IMG/VR virus record: IMGVR_UViG_3300022752_000035
Span: 1-64,000 of that record
Length of the DNA: 64,000 nt
DNA from: a virus
Strand: one strand, 5' to 3'
In this document: piece by piece, positions 24,916 to 33,315 of the stretch
Position numbering within the stretch: position 1 is the stretch's first letter
How the letters are laid out: each line of letters begins with the position of its first letter
Made by a program: the position numbers and the translations under genes
The notes under the pieces: model-generated
Seen by the model: only the letters and a program-made list of their open reading frames with translations
Told to the model about the DNA's origin: nothing
The model's database searches: none

Positions 24916-25634
24916 AAATAAATATAGTAATACCTATGGCTGGACTAGGAAAGAGATTTGAAAAAACTCATCCCAATACTCCTAAACCATTTATTGATAT
25001 AAAAAATGAATTAATGTTATCAAGAGTTATTGATAATTTAAAAAATGATATAGTACAATTTATTTTTATATCTCAAAATACTCTTTTTGAAGATGTAAGA
25101 TTTAAACAAATAGTCACCAATCATAAAATTAATTATAAAACAGTAATCGCACCAGAAAAAACAGATGGACCAGCATGTTCTTGTCTTTTAGCTAAAGATA
25201 TTATTAACAATGATGATTCGCTGATCATAATTAATTGTGATCAAATAATATTAGACTTTAATTTAAGTAACTTATTAAATTTTGTTAAATATAATAATGC
25301 CGATGGAGTTCTAGGAGCATTTCATTCTACATCATCTAAGAATAGTTACATAAAATTAGGAGATGATTTAAGAATACAAGATATCAAAGAAAAGATAGTT
25401 ATTAGCAACATCGCTACAAATGGTTTACATTTTTGGAAGTATGGTAAATTTTTTATACAATCTGCAGAAAAAATGATTAATTTAAATGATAAATATAGTA
25501 ATGAATTCTATGTTGCTCCAAGTTATAATTATCTAATAAAAGAGGGCAAAACTATATTACCTTACTATTATAATCTTCATTATCCAATAGGAATACCAGA
25601 AGATTTAGAATATTTTACTAAAAATATAATATGA
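24912..25634 (+). CDS. Sugar-phosphate nucleotidyltransferase-like protein
   Basis: A 240-residue GT-A-fold protein. PMAGLGKRFEKTHPNTPKPF is the nucleotide-binding signature (GxGxRf...PKP) of sugar-1-phosphate and MobA-like nucleotidyltransferases, with a metal-binding Asp in IIINCDQII. It should activate a sugar or polyol phosphate as an NDP or CMP derivative. It lies two genes upstream of the cupin and three upstream of the RuBisCO-like protein, so its substrate may be the product of that enzyme. Not assignable to RmlA, GalU or Mpg on sequence. Confidence 0.8.
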   Translation: MKINIVIPMAGLGKRFEKTHPNTPKPFIDIKNELMLSRVIDNLKNDIVQFIFISQNTLFEDVRFKQIVTNHKINYKTVIAPEKTDGPACSCLLAKDIINNDDSLIIINCDQIILDFNLSNLLNFVKYNNADGVLGAFHSTSSKNSYIKLGDDLRIQDIKEKIVISNIATNGLHFWKYGKFFIQSAEKMINLNDKYSNEFYVAPSYNYLIKEGKTILPYYYNLHYPIGIPEDLEYFTKNII

Positions 25635-26590
25635 ACATATTATTTATAGGTAACAATGCTGTTTTGCCAGATTATTTACATGATTCTGTTTTTCATGGAT
25701 TAAGAGAAGTTTATGGAGCGTCGGTAGTAGATGCAAATAAATTATGGTATTTATATGAAGATTGCAACTTGTTTGATGAAAAAAATTTTGAAACCATTAG
25801 AAAACCTTTACATGGATGGGGATATACATATGGCGGAAATTTAAAAGATTTAAATATTGATAGAGTAGATATATATTCTAAAATTAAAAATAAATACTTT
25901 GATTTAGTTATTTTTGGCATTTGTAGAAATGACCCTAAAGATTCTAGCAAAGCTATTTATGAAAGAGATGATTTATTAAATAAATGCCTGCAAATTTACC
26001 CATCAAACAAATTAATATTTTTAGATGGAAGTGACGGTCAAGATATCAAAAGAGAAGATCTATTAAATAAAGGTTTTTATTTTAAAAGAGAAAATATAGG
26101 AATAGGTTATCCTATTTGGTTTGCAATCCCTAAACAAAAATTTAATTTTAATTATGAAAAAATAAAACTATTTTCTAATAATATTCCAGCTCATAACAGA
26201 AAAAATTATACTCATTTTACAGAAAAATCTTACTATTCAGACTATGGTCAAAGTTTTTTTGCTATAACCTGTAAAAAAGGTGGATGGGATTGCATGAGGC
26301 ACTATGAAATAATGTCTCAAGGAACATTACCATATTTTGTAGATATTGATAAATCTCCTATACAAACAATGCCACTTATAAATCGTAAATTTTGCCAAGA
26401 AACAAAAACTTTAATTGATATAAAATATGATCTTTGGCAACAAATTGATTTACAAATACTAAGTGAGATTAAAGATATGAATAAGTATGAATATTTAAGA
26501 AATTTAATGATAAGTCAAGTTAAAGAACTATATAATACAGAAACATTGGCGAAATACATTATAGATACAGTAAATCATGAAAATAGATAA
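25631..26590 (+). CDS. Putative glycosyltransferase, GT-B-like, 319 aa
   Basis: The protein has an N-terminal NILFIGNNAVLPDYLHDSVF Rossmann-like start and a C-terminal KKGGWDCMRHYEIMSQGTLP followed by YFVDID. That resembles the donor-site Glu-motif region (E-x7-E type) of GT-B enzymes that select a target peripheral gene. No exact family is recognised. It overlaps its neighbours by 4 nt (ATGA) and 14 nt, which marks it as an integral member of the sugar operon. Confidence 0.55.
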   Translation: MNILFIGNNAVLPDYLHDSVFHGLREVYGASVVDANKLWYLYEDCNLFDEKNFETIRKPLHGWGYTYGGNLKDLNIDRVDIYSKIKNKYFDLVIFGICRNDPKDSSKAIYERDDLLNKCLQIYPSNKLIFLDGSDGQDIKREDLLNKGFYFKRENIGIGYPIWFAIPKQKFNFNYEKIKLFSNNIPAHNRKNYTHFTEKSYYSDYGQSFFAITCKKGGWDCMRHYEIMSQGTLPYFVDIDKSPIQTMPLINRKFCQETKTLIDIKYDLWQQIDLQILSEIKDMNKYEYLRNLMISQVKELYNTETLAKYIIDTVNHENR

Positions 26591-26903
26591 TATTAAAAAT
26601 TATAAAGGAGGTTGGTTTATAGGTGATTTTAAACCTACCACATTTAAAACTAAAGAATTTGAAATATGTTATAAAAAACATAAAAAAAATGAAATATGGC
26701 CAAAACATTATCATAAAGTGGCTACAGAATATAATTATTTAATATCTGGTAAAATGAAAATTCAAAATAAAATTTTAAAAAAAGGTAATATATTCATATT
26801 ATATCCTAATGAGGTTGCTGATCCAATTTTCCTGGAAGATTGTGAGCTTATAGTAATTAAAACTCCATCTATCAAAAAAGATAAATACAATGTTAAACTA
26901 TAA
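26577..26903 (+). CDS. Single-domain cupin protein
   Basis: A 108-residue beta-barrel. WPKHYHKVATEYNYLISGKM gives the first cupin motif (two His and Glu), and KGNIFILYPNEVADPIF the second, with the usual His replaced, so metal binding may be weak. Small cupins of this type often act in sugar-phosphate isomerisation or epimerisation or as sensors. It overlaps the RuBisCO-like gene by 14 nt, suggesting a shared pathway. Confidence 0.8.
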   Translation: MKIDNIKNYKGGWFIGDFKPTTFKTKEFEICYKKHKKNEIWPKHYHKVATEYNYLISGKMKIQNKILKKGNIFILYPNEVADPIFLEDCELIVIKTPSIKKDKYNVKL

Positions 26904-28107
26904 TATATTTAAAACAGACGACCAATTAGATAAAGATTTTTTTAATAGATATTATATTGTATCTTATGATTTAGAATCAAAAACTAATCTTCGAGATGCA
27001 GCTTGGAATCTTGCTATAGGTCAATCTATTGGAAATCCAAGTGCAAGATCAGAGTTTGAAACACAAGATATGATAGACAATCATTGTGCTATAGTATTAG
27101 CAGACGAAAAAGAGCTTCTTAATAAGAATAAAGGTAATGTAAAATTTGCTTTTCCACAAGCTAATATAAATTTTGAAACAGATGGAATTAGTCAGCTACT
27201 AGTTCAAATCATGGGCGGACAATGTGATATAGATATTATTTATCGTTGTTTTATAACAGATTTACAATTGACTAAAAGCATGGAATGTTTATTAAAAGGA
27301 CCAAAAATAGGATTAAAACAAATAAAGGAATATTGCAATATAAGTGATGATAAACCAATATTTGGAGGAATTGTAAAACCAAAAATAGGATTATCTCCTC
27401 AAAAAAATCTTGATTTAGTGAAACAAATGATTGATGGAGGATGCAATTTTATTAAAGAAGATGAAATTCTTTCTGACCCAGAGCATTGTCCAATTCATAA
27501 AAGAGTTCCATTGGTTATGGATTATTTAAGAAGCACTGGATCAAAAGTCTTTTATGCTGTATCTATACACGCAGACCATTCTCAAATTTTAAAAAGAGTC
27601 AAACAAGTTTATGAATTAGGTGGAAATGGTGTTCATATTAATTTTCATTGTGGATTAGGAGCATATAAAAGTGTCAGAGAATTAAATTTACCTATTTTAA
27701 TACATTTTCAAAAAAGTGGTGATAAAATTTTAAATTGTTTAGATCATAGATATGGAATTGATCAAAATGTTATATTTAAGCTTGTAGCTCAAAGTGGTTG
27801 TTCTACATTACATGCTGGTATGATTGGTGGTTACATGGATAATGAAACCGTAGAAGTTAAAAAAACAATAAAGATTTTAAATGATGTTAATGCTGTACCA
27901 GCTCTTAGTTGCGGTATGCATCCTGGACTAATTGATTATATTATGAATCAAGTTGGACATGGAAATTGGATGGCAAATGTTGGTGGAGCATTATCTTCGC
28001 ACCCTATGGGCACATTAGCTGGAACAAAAGCTATGCGCCAATCTATAGACAGGAATTATGAGATAGAATATAAAAAAGCTATAGAAAAATGGGGATATAA
28101 AAAATGA
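26890..28107 (+). CDS. RuBisCO-like protein (form IV type) in a phage sugar cluster
   Basis: A 405-residue homologue of the RuBisCO large subunit. GGIVKPKIGLSP (Lys163, Lys165) matches Lys175/Lys177 of plant RuBisCO. FIKEDE (Lys189, Asp191, Glu192) matches the carbamylated Lys201 with its metal ligands Asp203 and Glu204. His272 matches His294, His308 matches His327, and Ser340-Cys-Gly matches the Ser379 loop. The loop-6 Lys334 is replaced by Tyr315, Arg295 by Phe273 and His298 by Ser276. So enolisation chemistry is plausible but CO2 fixation is not. Form IV proteins include a tautomerase of methionine salvage and isomerases or decarboxylases of sugar phosphates. The tight overlap with the cupin (14 nt) and GDPD-like gene (4 nt) implies a sugar or polyol phosphate substrate. 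Confidence 0.93.
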   Translation: MLNYNIFKTDDQLDKDFFNRYYIVSYDLESKTNLRDAAWNLAIGQSIGNPSARSEFETQDMIDNHCAIVLADEKELLNKNKGNVKFAFPQANINFETDGISQLLVQIMGGQCDIDIIYRCFITDLQLTKSMECLLKGPKIGLKQIKEYCNISDDKPIFGGIVKPKIGLSPQKNLDLVKQMIDGGCNFIKEDEILSDPEHCPIHKRVPLVMDYLRSTGSKVFYAVSIHADHSQILKRVKQVYELGGNGVHINFHCGLGAYKSVRELNLPILIHFQKSGDKILNCLDHRYGIDQNVIFKLVAQSGCSTLHAGMIGGYMDNETVEVKKTIKILNDVNAVPALSCGMHPGLIDYIMNQVGHGNWMANVGGALSSHPMGTLAGTKAMRQSIDRNYEIEYKKAIEKWGYKK

Positions 28108-28544
28108 TGCTTATAGCCCATAGAGGCAATTTTAATGGACCAAATTTAAAAGAAGAAAATACAATAAAATATATTGAGAATGCATTGAAAAATGGATTTG
28201 AAGTAGAAATTGATGTAAAAATGCATAAAAACAATATTTATAGTGGACATGATAAACCTATAGAGGTTTTAACTGAAAAATGGTTAAATAAATACTATAA
28301 AAAACTATGGATACATTGTAAAGACGCTCAAAGCCTAAAATATTTTGCAAATCATAATAAATACAATTATTTTTGGCATGAAGATGATGCTTTTACTATA
28401 ACGTCCAAAGGATTCATATTATCTCATATTGATAATAATATAAATAAATTATCAGGGAAATTTATTAAAATTAATTTTAATAACAAGAAAATAAATGGTA
28501 ATTTCGTTGGAATATTATCTGATTATGTTATATTATATAAATAA
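28104..28544 (+). CDS. Glycerophosphodiester phosphodiesterase-like protein, short form
   Basis: A 146-residue protein. LIAHRGNFNGPNLKEENTIK and NGFEVEIDVKMHKN give the HRG...EN...E-D signature of the GDPD (TIM-barrel) family, with DKPIEVL and WIHCKDAQSLKYF further on and a GH pair (YSGHDK). It is much shorter than classical GDPD (~250 residues), a form that often appears in polysaccharide clusters. There it may cleave or transfer a phosphodiester, for example on a glycerol- or polyol-phosphate. The start overlaps the stop of the RuBisCO-like gene. Confidence 0.75.
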   Translation: MMLIAHRGNFNGPNLKEENTIKYIENALKNGFEVEIDVKMHKNNIYSGHDKPIEVLTEKWLNKYYKKLWIHCKDAQSLKYFANHNKYNYFWHEDDAFTITSKGFILSHIDNNINKLSGKFIKINFNNKKINGNFVGILSDYVILYK

Positions 28545-28882
28545 TGATAGATCTTTTAGTAGATGAAGCTTATGCATTTGATTATTTAAGCATTTTGCAT
28601 GTAAAAAAAGAATTAAACGAAAAAGTAGCCCCTAATTGGCATAATTGTTATATTCATATAGAAAAACAAATATCTAGCGATTTAATGAATAAAATTGTTA
28701 ATTCTCAAGAATATCATAATATGATAAACGCTAATAAAATAACTTTTGACGCAGTTGAAAAAGCTAGATATGGCAACATAACTGCAAAAGAAGTAGATGA
28801 AGCAAATATGTTAAGATATAAAAGAAAATTAGAATTACAAAACAAATTCTTTAATAATATATTAACGGAGATAAAAACTTAA
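28544..28882 (+). CDS. Hypothetical protein, 112 aa, of the carbohydrate cluster
   Basis: Not recognised. The protein starts LLVDEAYAFDYLSILHVKKE and is otherwise charged and helical; LRYKRKLELQNKFFN is basic. Its ATG overlaps the GDPD-like stop by one base, and its stop overlaps the next ATG by one base, so it is translated in step with the sugar genes. Small proteins of this appearance are found next to sugar-nucleotide genes in phages, but no function is known. Confidence 0.55.
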   Translation: MIDLLVDEAYAFDYLSILHVKKELNEKVAPNWHNCYIHIEKQISSDLMNKIVNSQEYHNMINANKITFDAVEKARYGNITAKEVDEANMLRYKRKLELQNKFFNNILTEIKT

Positions 28883-30042
28883 TGAGTTTAAACTTTATGG
28901 AAACATATTACGGAAAAAAAATAGATACTGCGAATATTCTGAATATAGATGATGCAAGCAAATTATTAGATGGCAGAAAAGTAGTAGTTATTACAGGCGT
29001 TACTGGACAAGATGGAAGTCATATGGTGGATTATTTATTGAAGCACACAAATTATATTATATTTGGTGGAGTCAGGAGATTAAGCGTGTATAATCACGAA
29101 AATATCAGACATATAGATTCTGATCGTTTTCATCTTATTAATTTTGACCTTACAGATGCCCACGCCATAGCAAGAACTGTAGAAAAATTAAAGCCAGATT
29201 ATTTTATCAATTTTGCAGCTCAAAGTTTTGTTGCAAGTAGTTGGGATTTTGCAAGACAAACTTGGGCTACAAATTCTACATCTGTATTAGACATATTAGA
29301 AGCTATTAGACTTTATAAACCATCTTGTAGATTATATCAAGCTGGATCTAGCGAAGAATTTGGAAATGTTATTTACTCTCCTCAAGATGAAAATCATCCA
29401 TTAAGGCCCAGAAGTCCATATGGAGCTAGTAAAGCTGCTTCACGACAATTAATTAAAGTATACAGAGAATCATATAATCTTTACGCTATACAAGGATGGC
29501 TATTTAATCACGAAGGTCCAAGAAGAGGAGAAGAGTTTGTAACAAGAAAAATTACTAAAAAAGTTGCTCAAATATTTAATGCAATTAAAAATGAACAACC
29601 ATTTACACCATTACAATTAGGAAATGTTGATGCCAAGAGAGATTGGAGTGATTCAGAAGACTTTATTGATGGCGTTTGGAGGATGTTGAATCAAGATAAG
29701 TATAATCCTAAATATGACGGTATTCCTAAAGAATATGTATTTTCATCAAATGAAACTCACACTATTAGAGAGTTTGTTGAATTAGCTTTTGCTTATTGTT
29801 ACATGATAGGAAAATGGGAAAATAAAACTGGTAAACCAGAAGATGAAAAATATTATGTTTATTTACAAAATAAACCAGTTTTAGTAGTAGAAATTAACCC
29901 AAAATTTTATCGTCCAGCAGAAGTTGAATTATTATTAGGTAATTCAAATAAAGCAAGAAACGAATTAGAATGGAAACCAAATATAACTTTTCCTATGCTA
30001 GTAGATAAAATGATACGAAATGATTTAGAGCAGTATGAATAA
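28882..30042 (+). CDS. gmd: GDP-mannose 4,6-dehydratase
   Basis: A 386-residue short-chain dehydrogenase that makes GDP-4-keto-6-deoxymannose, the precursor of GDP-fucose, rhamnose or perosamine. The NAD(P)-binding motif is TGVTGQDGSHMVDYL (residues ~40-54), the catalytic Thr/Ser-Glu is in QAGSSEEFGN, and YGASK provides the catalytic Tyr and Lys. The NHEGPRRGEEFVTRKI segment is characteristic of Gmd. About 35 extra residues precede the Rossmann fold. It is the last gene of the overlapping run. No fucose synthase or reductase is seen next to it in this window. Confidence 0.93.
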   Translation: MSLNFMETYYGKKIDTANILNIDDASKLLDGRKVVVITGVTGQDGSHMVDYLLKHTNYIIFGGVRRLSVYNHENIRHIDSDRFHLINFDLTDAHAIARTVEKLKPDYFINFAAQSFVASSWDFARQTWATNSTSVLDILEAIRLYKPSCRLYQAGSSEEFGNVIYSPQDENHPLRPRSPYGASKAASRQLIKVYRESYNLYAIQGWLFNHEGPRRGEEFVTRKITKKVAQIFNAIKNEQPFTPLQLGNVDAKRDWSDSEDFIDGVWRMLNQDKYNPKYDGIPKEYVFSSNETHTIREFVELAFAYCYMIGKWENKTGKPEDEKYYVYLQNKPVLVVEINPKFYRPAEVELLLGNSNKARNELEWKPNITFPMLVDKMIRNDLEQYE

Positions 30043-30048
30043 TTTTGC

Positions 30049-30077
30049 TTGAATATAAAACTAATCTCTGATATTAT
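30049..30077 (+). promoter_or_regulatory. Sigma70-type promoter, leaderless arrangement
   Basis: TTGAAT (30049-30054), 17-bp spacer, TATTAT (30072-30077), then 6 nt and the ATG at 30084. The start of transcription should fall at or within 1-2 nt of the ATG. Confidence 0.6.
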
Positions 30078-30083
30078 ACTTTA

Positions 30084-30428
30084 ATGGCTTTAAAAAAACA
30101 TTTAACACAATTTCAACTTTGTCGTTATATAATCAAAAAATTTGTAAAGTCTAAAAATATTGCTTGGGGTTACGAAATAAATCAAGCTAAAAAACTTATT
30201 ATTTTCGAAAAAAATCCATTATTTTGGTTTAAAATTAAATCTAAAAATTTGAAGTCTTTAGATTGGTTGTTGTCTTTTGAAGGTAAACAATTTTTAATTA
30301 ACCAAAAAATAACATTAATAGGCGTAAAAAATCAAAAAAAAATTTATAATCTAGAACAAAATAAGATAGGCGAAGATAAAGCTATTGATAATAAAAAAAT
30401 ATCTTTAATAGATTTTATAAAAAATTAA
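30084..30428 (+). CDS. Hypothetical basic protein, 114 aa
   Basis: Not recognised. It is Lys/Asn-rich and basic, with no membrane segment. HLTQFQLCRYIIKKFVKSKN and LLSFEGKQFLINQKITLIGV are the clearest structured parts. It has its own leaderless promoter and precedes a GT9-like gene by 4 nt. It could be a small regulator or a DNA-binding protein, but nothing in the sequence proves it. Confidence 0.5.
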   Translation: MALKKHLTQFQLCRYIIKKFVKSKNIAWGYEINQAKKLIIFEKNPLFWFKIKSKNLKSLDWLLSFEGKQFLINQKITLIGVKNQKKIYNLEQNKIGEDKAIDNKKISLIDFIKN

Positions 30429-30432
30429 GATA

Positions 30433-31428
30433 ATGAAAAATCCAGAAGATATAATAATTTCTTTTTACAAAGATAAAGAAATCAGAGGAACTATGTATGA
30501 TTTTTCTCGTGAAATTAAAGCAATATATACCTTGCCAAAGCTCGGAGAAAATATATTATTGTCAAGTATTCCAGAAAAATGCTCTAAAGAATATAAAAAC
30601 ATAAATTTTTTAAATACAAATATTTATTCAGAATTCGTATTTTCAAGAAATCCATATTATACCGATCAGAAAGATGCAAGTTTTTTCAATATACAAAAGG
30701 CAAAGAATCCAGTTAATTTAGATCAAATTATATCGAATTTTAATTGTGGAAATGGTAATTCTTTGCAACAATTTTGTAGGGCTTTAGGACTTAATGTTGA
30801 TATTAAACCAAAGGGTAATTTATATATTCCTCAAAAAAATAAAAAACATAACACAATAGGACTTCATTTAGATTGTATAAGTGGAAAGTCTATTTTAGAT
30901 AAGTATACAAGAAATTTATATAAAGAGAATTTGCAAATATTGCAGCAATTTATTAATAATAACTCTCATAAATACCAATTTATTCAATTTGGACAAAGTT
31001 TAGGAAAAGATGAAATTAATAATAAAATAGGACTTCTAAATAATGTAGAAGACTATCTTGACAAGACTTTAGCCGAGACTGCTGAGAAAATCGCAGAATG
31101 TGAATATTTTATTTGCGTAAATAGCGCGTTTTATCACTTATCTATATCTTTAGATATAAAAACGATTTGCATTATTAGCTTACCATCAATTTACGATTGT
31201 TATTTACCCATATTAGTAAATGAAATGTTATTATGTAAACCCCCATTTTTAAGATGGGAAAAAAATTGTTTATATCCTCAAGCTGTTCACCTTCACCAAG
31301 ATGGAGAAAATCATTTAGTAAAAAAATTTTCAATAATTAATCTTGAAAAAGCTATAAATGGAGAAGTTTATCCATTTTGGAACGATAAATATTTAAATTT
31401 AATAAATGATTTTAAATTGACAAATTAG
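30433..31428 (+). CDS. GT9-like glycosyltransferase, divergent
   Basis: A 331-residue protein. ECEYFICVNSAFYHLSISLD is the GT9 donor-site motif (GxDSxxxHxA in classical members), preceded by FIQFGQSLGKDEINNKIGLL, which matches the strand that reads the nucleotide. The N-terminal half lacks the GDxL motif, so it may act as a partner or be inactive. Its start follows the small basic gene by 4 nt, so it uses the promoter at 30049-30077. Confidence 0.6.
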   Translation: MKNPEDIIISFYKDKEIRGTMYDFSREIKAIYTLPKLGENILLSSIPEKCSKEYKNINFLNTNIYSEFVFSRNPYYTDQKDASFFNIQKAKNPVNLDQIISNFNCGNGNSLQQFCRALGLNVDIKPKGNLYIPQKNKKHNTIGLHLDCISGKSILDKYTRNLYKENLQILQQFINNNSHKYQFIQFGQSLGKDEINNKIGLLNNVEDYLDKTLAETAEKIAECEYFICVNSAFYHLSISLDIKTICIISLPSIYDCYLPILVNEMLLCKPPFLRWEKNCLYPQAVHLHQDGENHLVKKFSIINLEKAINGEVYPFWNDKYLNLINDFKLTN

Positions 31429-31445
31429 TAAATTAATTTTATAAT
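31417..31445 (+). promoter_or_regulatory. Consensus sigma70 promoter, leaderless arrangement
   Basis: A perfect TTGACA (31417-31422), 17-bp spacer and perfect TATAAT (31440-31445), followed by 6 nt and the ATG at 31452. Confidence 0.75.
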
Positions 31446-31451
31446 ATAATT

Positions 31452-32600
31452 ATGGCAAAAATTAAAGACAAAGATCAAGCGACAAATAGCGGAAATGCAT
31501 TATCAAATAATGAATATTTAAAATCTTTTTTAAAAGATAATAAAGAGGACCATTATAATTTCGAAGATGAAACTTATTATAAAGTATCATCTGGAAGTCT
31601 TAATTTAGATTTCGTTATGGGTGGAGGATTTTGCCCTGGATTGCATAGGTTTTTGGGCATGAATGAAGGCGGAAAGACAAGTGAAGCCTTGGAAGTCTTA
31701 AAGAATTTTTTGAATACAGTTCCAAACTCTAGAGGAGTCTTAATTAAAGCAGAAGGAAGACTATCTAAAGAAATTCAAGAAAGGTCTGGAGTCGTATTTG
31801 TAACAAACGCAGACGAATGGAAGGACGGAAATTGCTTTATCTTTGAATCAAATATATTTGAAACAGTCTCTGAATTAATGCTTGAATTAGTAAAAAATAA
31901 TCCAGAAAATAAAAAATATTTATTCATTTTAGATTCTGTTGATGGTTTAATGCCAAAAAATGACGCAGTTAAAACTCTTTCTGATGCAACAAAAGTAGCA
32001 GGAGGAGCAGTAATTTCATCAGTTTTAATGAAAAAAATGTCTATTGCTTTGTCTAAAAGAGGTCATATGGCAATATTTATAAGTCAAGTTCGTTCAGACA
32101 TTAAATTAGATCCATATGCAGCGAATAAAGATATTCGTCAAACTACAGCGACAGGTGGAAACGCTCTTTTGCATTTTGCAAATTGGATTTTAGAATTTGA
32201 ACCAAGGTTTAACAAAGATCTTATTCTTGAGAAACCAAATGAAAAATATGATCCAATTAAAAATAAAATTGTTGGTCATACAGCTAAACTTACAATTAAG
32301 AAATCTACAAATGAGACAACAAATCATAAAGTAGAATATCCTATTAAGCATGGACGAAAAAATGGTTCATCTATTTGGAGAGAGTATGAAATTATTGATC
32401 AATTAATCGCTTGGCAATTCGTAACAGCTAAAGGAGCCTGGATTACTATTGGAGATGAATTAATAAAAGAATTAAAAAATGCTGGGTTAGATTTAATTAA
32501 ACAACATCAAGGTATGGATAATTTCAGAAAATATTTAGAAGAAAATCCTAAAATAACAGAATATCTTTTTGATAAATATAAAAAACTTATACCTGCATGA
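31452..32600 (+). CDS. RecA/UvsX-like recombinase
   Basis: A 382-residue ATP-dependent strand-exchange protein for recombination and replication restart. Walker A is GMNEGGKTS (residues ~78-86), an unusual but valid G-x4-G-K-T-S. Walker B is KYLFILDSVDGL. ISQVRSDIK is the conserved L1-adjacent segment, and TTATGGNALLHFANWILEFE resembles the L2 and following strand of the UvsX type (KxTxTGGxAxxxxA). The N-terminal ~45 residues (acidic, VSSGSLNLDFVMGGG) match UvsX. It opens the replication block. Confidence 0.88.
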   Translation: MAKIKDKDQATNSGNALSNNEYLKSFLKDNKEDHYNFEDETYYKVSSGSLNLDFVMGGGFCPGLHRFLGMNEGGKTSEALEVLKNFLNTVPNSRGVLIKAEGRLSKEIQERSGVVFVTNADEWKDGNCFIFESNIFETVSELMLELVKNNPENKKYLFILDSVDGLMPKNDAVKTLSDATKVAGGAVISSVLMKKMSIALSKRGHMAIFISQVRSDIKLDPYAANKDIRQTTATGGNALLHFANWILEFEPRFNKDLILEKPNEKYDPIKNKIVGHTAKLTIKKSTNETTNHKVEYPIKHGRKNGSSIWREYEIIDQLIAWQFVTAKGAWITIGDELIKELKNAGLDLIKQHQGMDNFRKYLEENPKITEYLFDKYKKLIPA

Positions 32601-33016
32601 GGTTATACAGTTTAAATGGTAGACTAGTTAATAAAAATGTCTCAAAGTATTTAATTGATTGGGATAAACCAAGCCGCAGTAAAATACAATTTAATGTAAA
32701 AAAATTTTTCGAACAATATTGGAAAAATCATATTGTTTATGAAGAGTTTCCTGTTTATGGATCTTTAATGAAAGTTGATTTATTAAATGCAACAAAACGA
32801 ATAGCCGTAGAAGTTAATGGCAATCAACATGAAAGCTTTAATGAATTTTTTCATTCAAATTCTAGAATGAACTATCTTCAAAGTATAAAAAGAGATTGCA
32901 AAAAAGCTCAGTGGTTGGAAAAAAATAATTTTAAATTTATTGAAATTTATGAAAAAGATTTAAAAAATTTATCACTCAATTTCTTTTCTCAAAATTTCGA
33001 TATTAACATATTTTAG
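32597..33016 (+). CDS. Putative PD-(D/E)XK endonuclease, 139 aa
   Basis: The core VDLLNATKRIAVEVNGNQHE reads as the D-(x~9)-E-x-N/K nuclease motif, like that of DUF559 and other small restriction-type or Vsr-like endonucleases. FKFIEIYEKDLKN follows as the final core strand and helix. It overlaps the recombinase stop (ATGA), so the nuclease is produced together with the recombinase. A role in repair or in Holliday-junction or host-DNA processing is inferred. Confidence 0.65.
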   Translation: MRLYSLNGRLVNKNVSKYLIDWDKPSRSKIQFNVKKFFEQYWKNHIVYEEFPVYGSLMKVDLLNATKRIAVEVNGNQHESFNEFFHSNSRMNYLQSIKRDCKKAQWLEKNNFKFIEIYEKDLKNLSLNFFSQNFDINIF

Positions 33017-33021
33017 TGTAA
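33016..33021 (+). promoter_or_regulatory. GTGTAA-type promoter motif
   Basis: GTGTAAAATTTTAT immediately before the GTG at 33030, with TGTAAA 7 nt from the start. Confidence 0.4.
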
Positions 33022-33029
33022 AATTTTAT

Positions 33030-33278
33030 GTGCAGAAAGATTTTCCGAAGTCATTGCTTGAAGCATTAAATGAAAACTCGTTTGGCGGATTTATTTTATT
33101 TAATTTTAATGCAGAAGGCGATCCACAAGTATTAACCAAATTTGATAATCAATTAAATGCTATGGCTCTACAACAATATGTTAATTATTGGGCAGAAGCA
33201 ATTAATTCGTTGAATATTGAATGCACAATGCAAAATATTGCAGATATTGGTAAAAAGAAGCGTAAGAAAAAAGAATAG
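33030..33278 (+). CDS. Hypothetical protein, 82 aa
   Basis: Not recognised. The protein starts at GTG; the overlapping ATG two bases before is out of frame. NSFGGFILFNFNAEGDPQVL and FDNQLNAMALQQYVNYWAEA suggest a short beta hairpin plus helix. It ends in a very basic tail (GKKKRKKKE), which may contact nucleic acid. It sits just before the helicase gene. Confidence 0.55.
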   Translation: MQKDFPKSLLEALNENSFGGFILFNFNAEGDPQVLTKFDNQLNAMALQQYVNYWAEAINSLNIECTMQNIADIGKKKRKKKE

Positions 33279-33307
33279 TTGACTAAAAATTAAATACATA
33301 CTAAAAT
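33279..33307 (+). promoter_or_regulatory. Sigma70-type promoter, leaderless arrangement
   Basis: TTGACT (33279-33284), 17-bp spacer, TAAAAT (33302-33307). The ATG at 33316 lies 8 nt beyond the -10 box. Confidence 0.65.
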
Positions 33308-33315
33308 TATATAGT

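Noticed and set aside
26890-28107. Reading the RuBisCO-like gene as a true carboxylase
   Set aside because: The loop-6 lysine and the Arg295 and His298 equivalents are missing, and the surrounding genes are for glycans, not carbon fixation.
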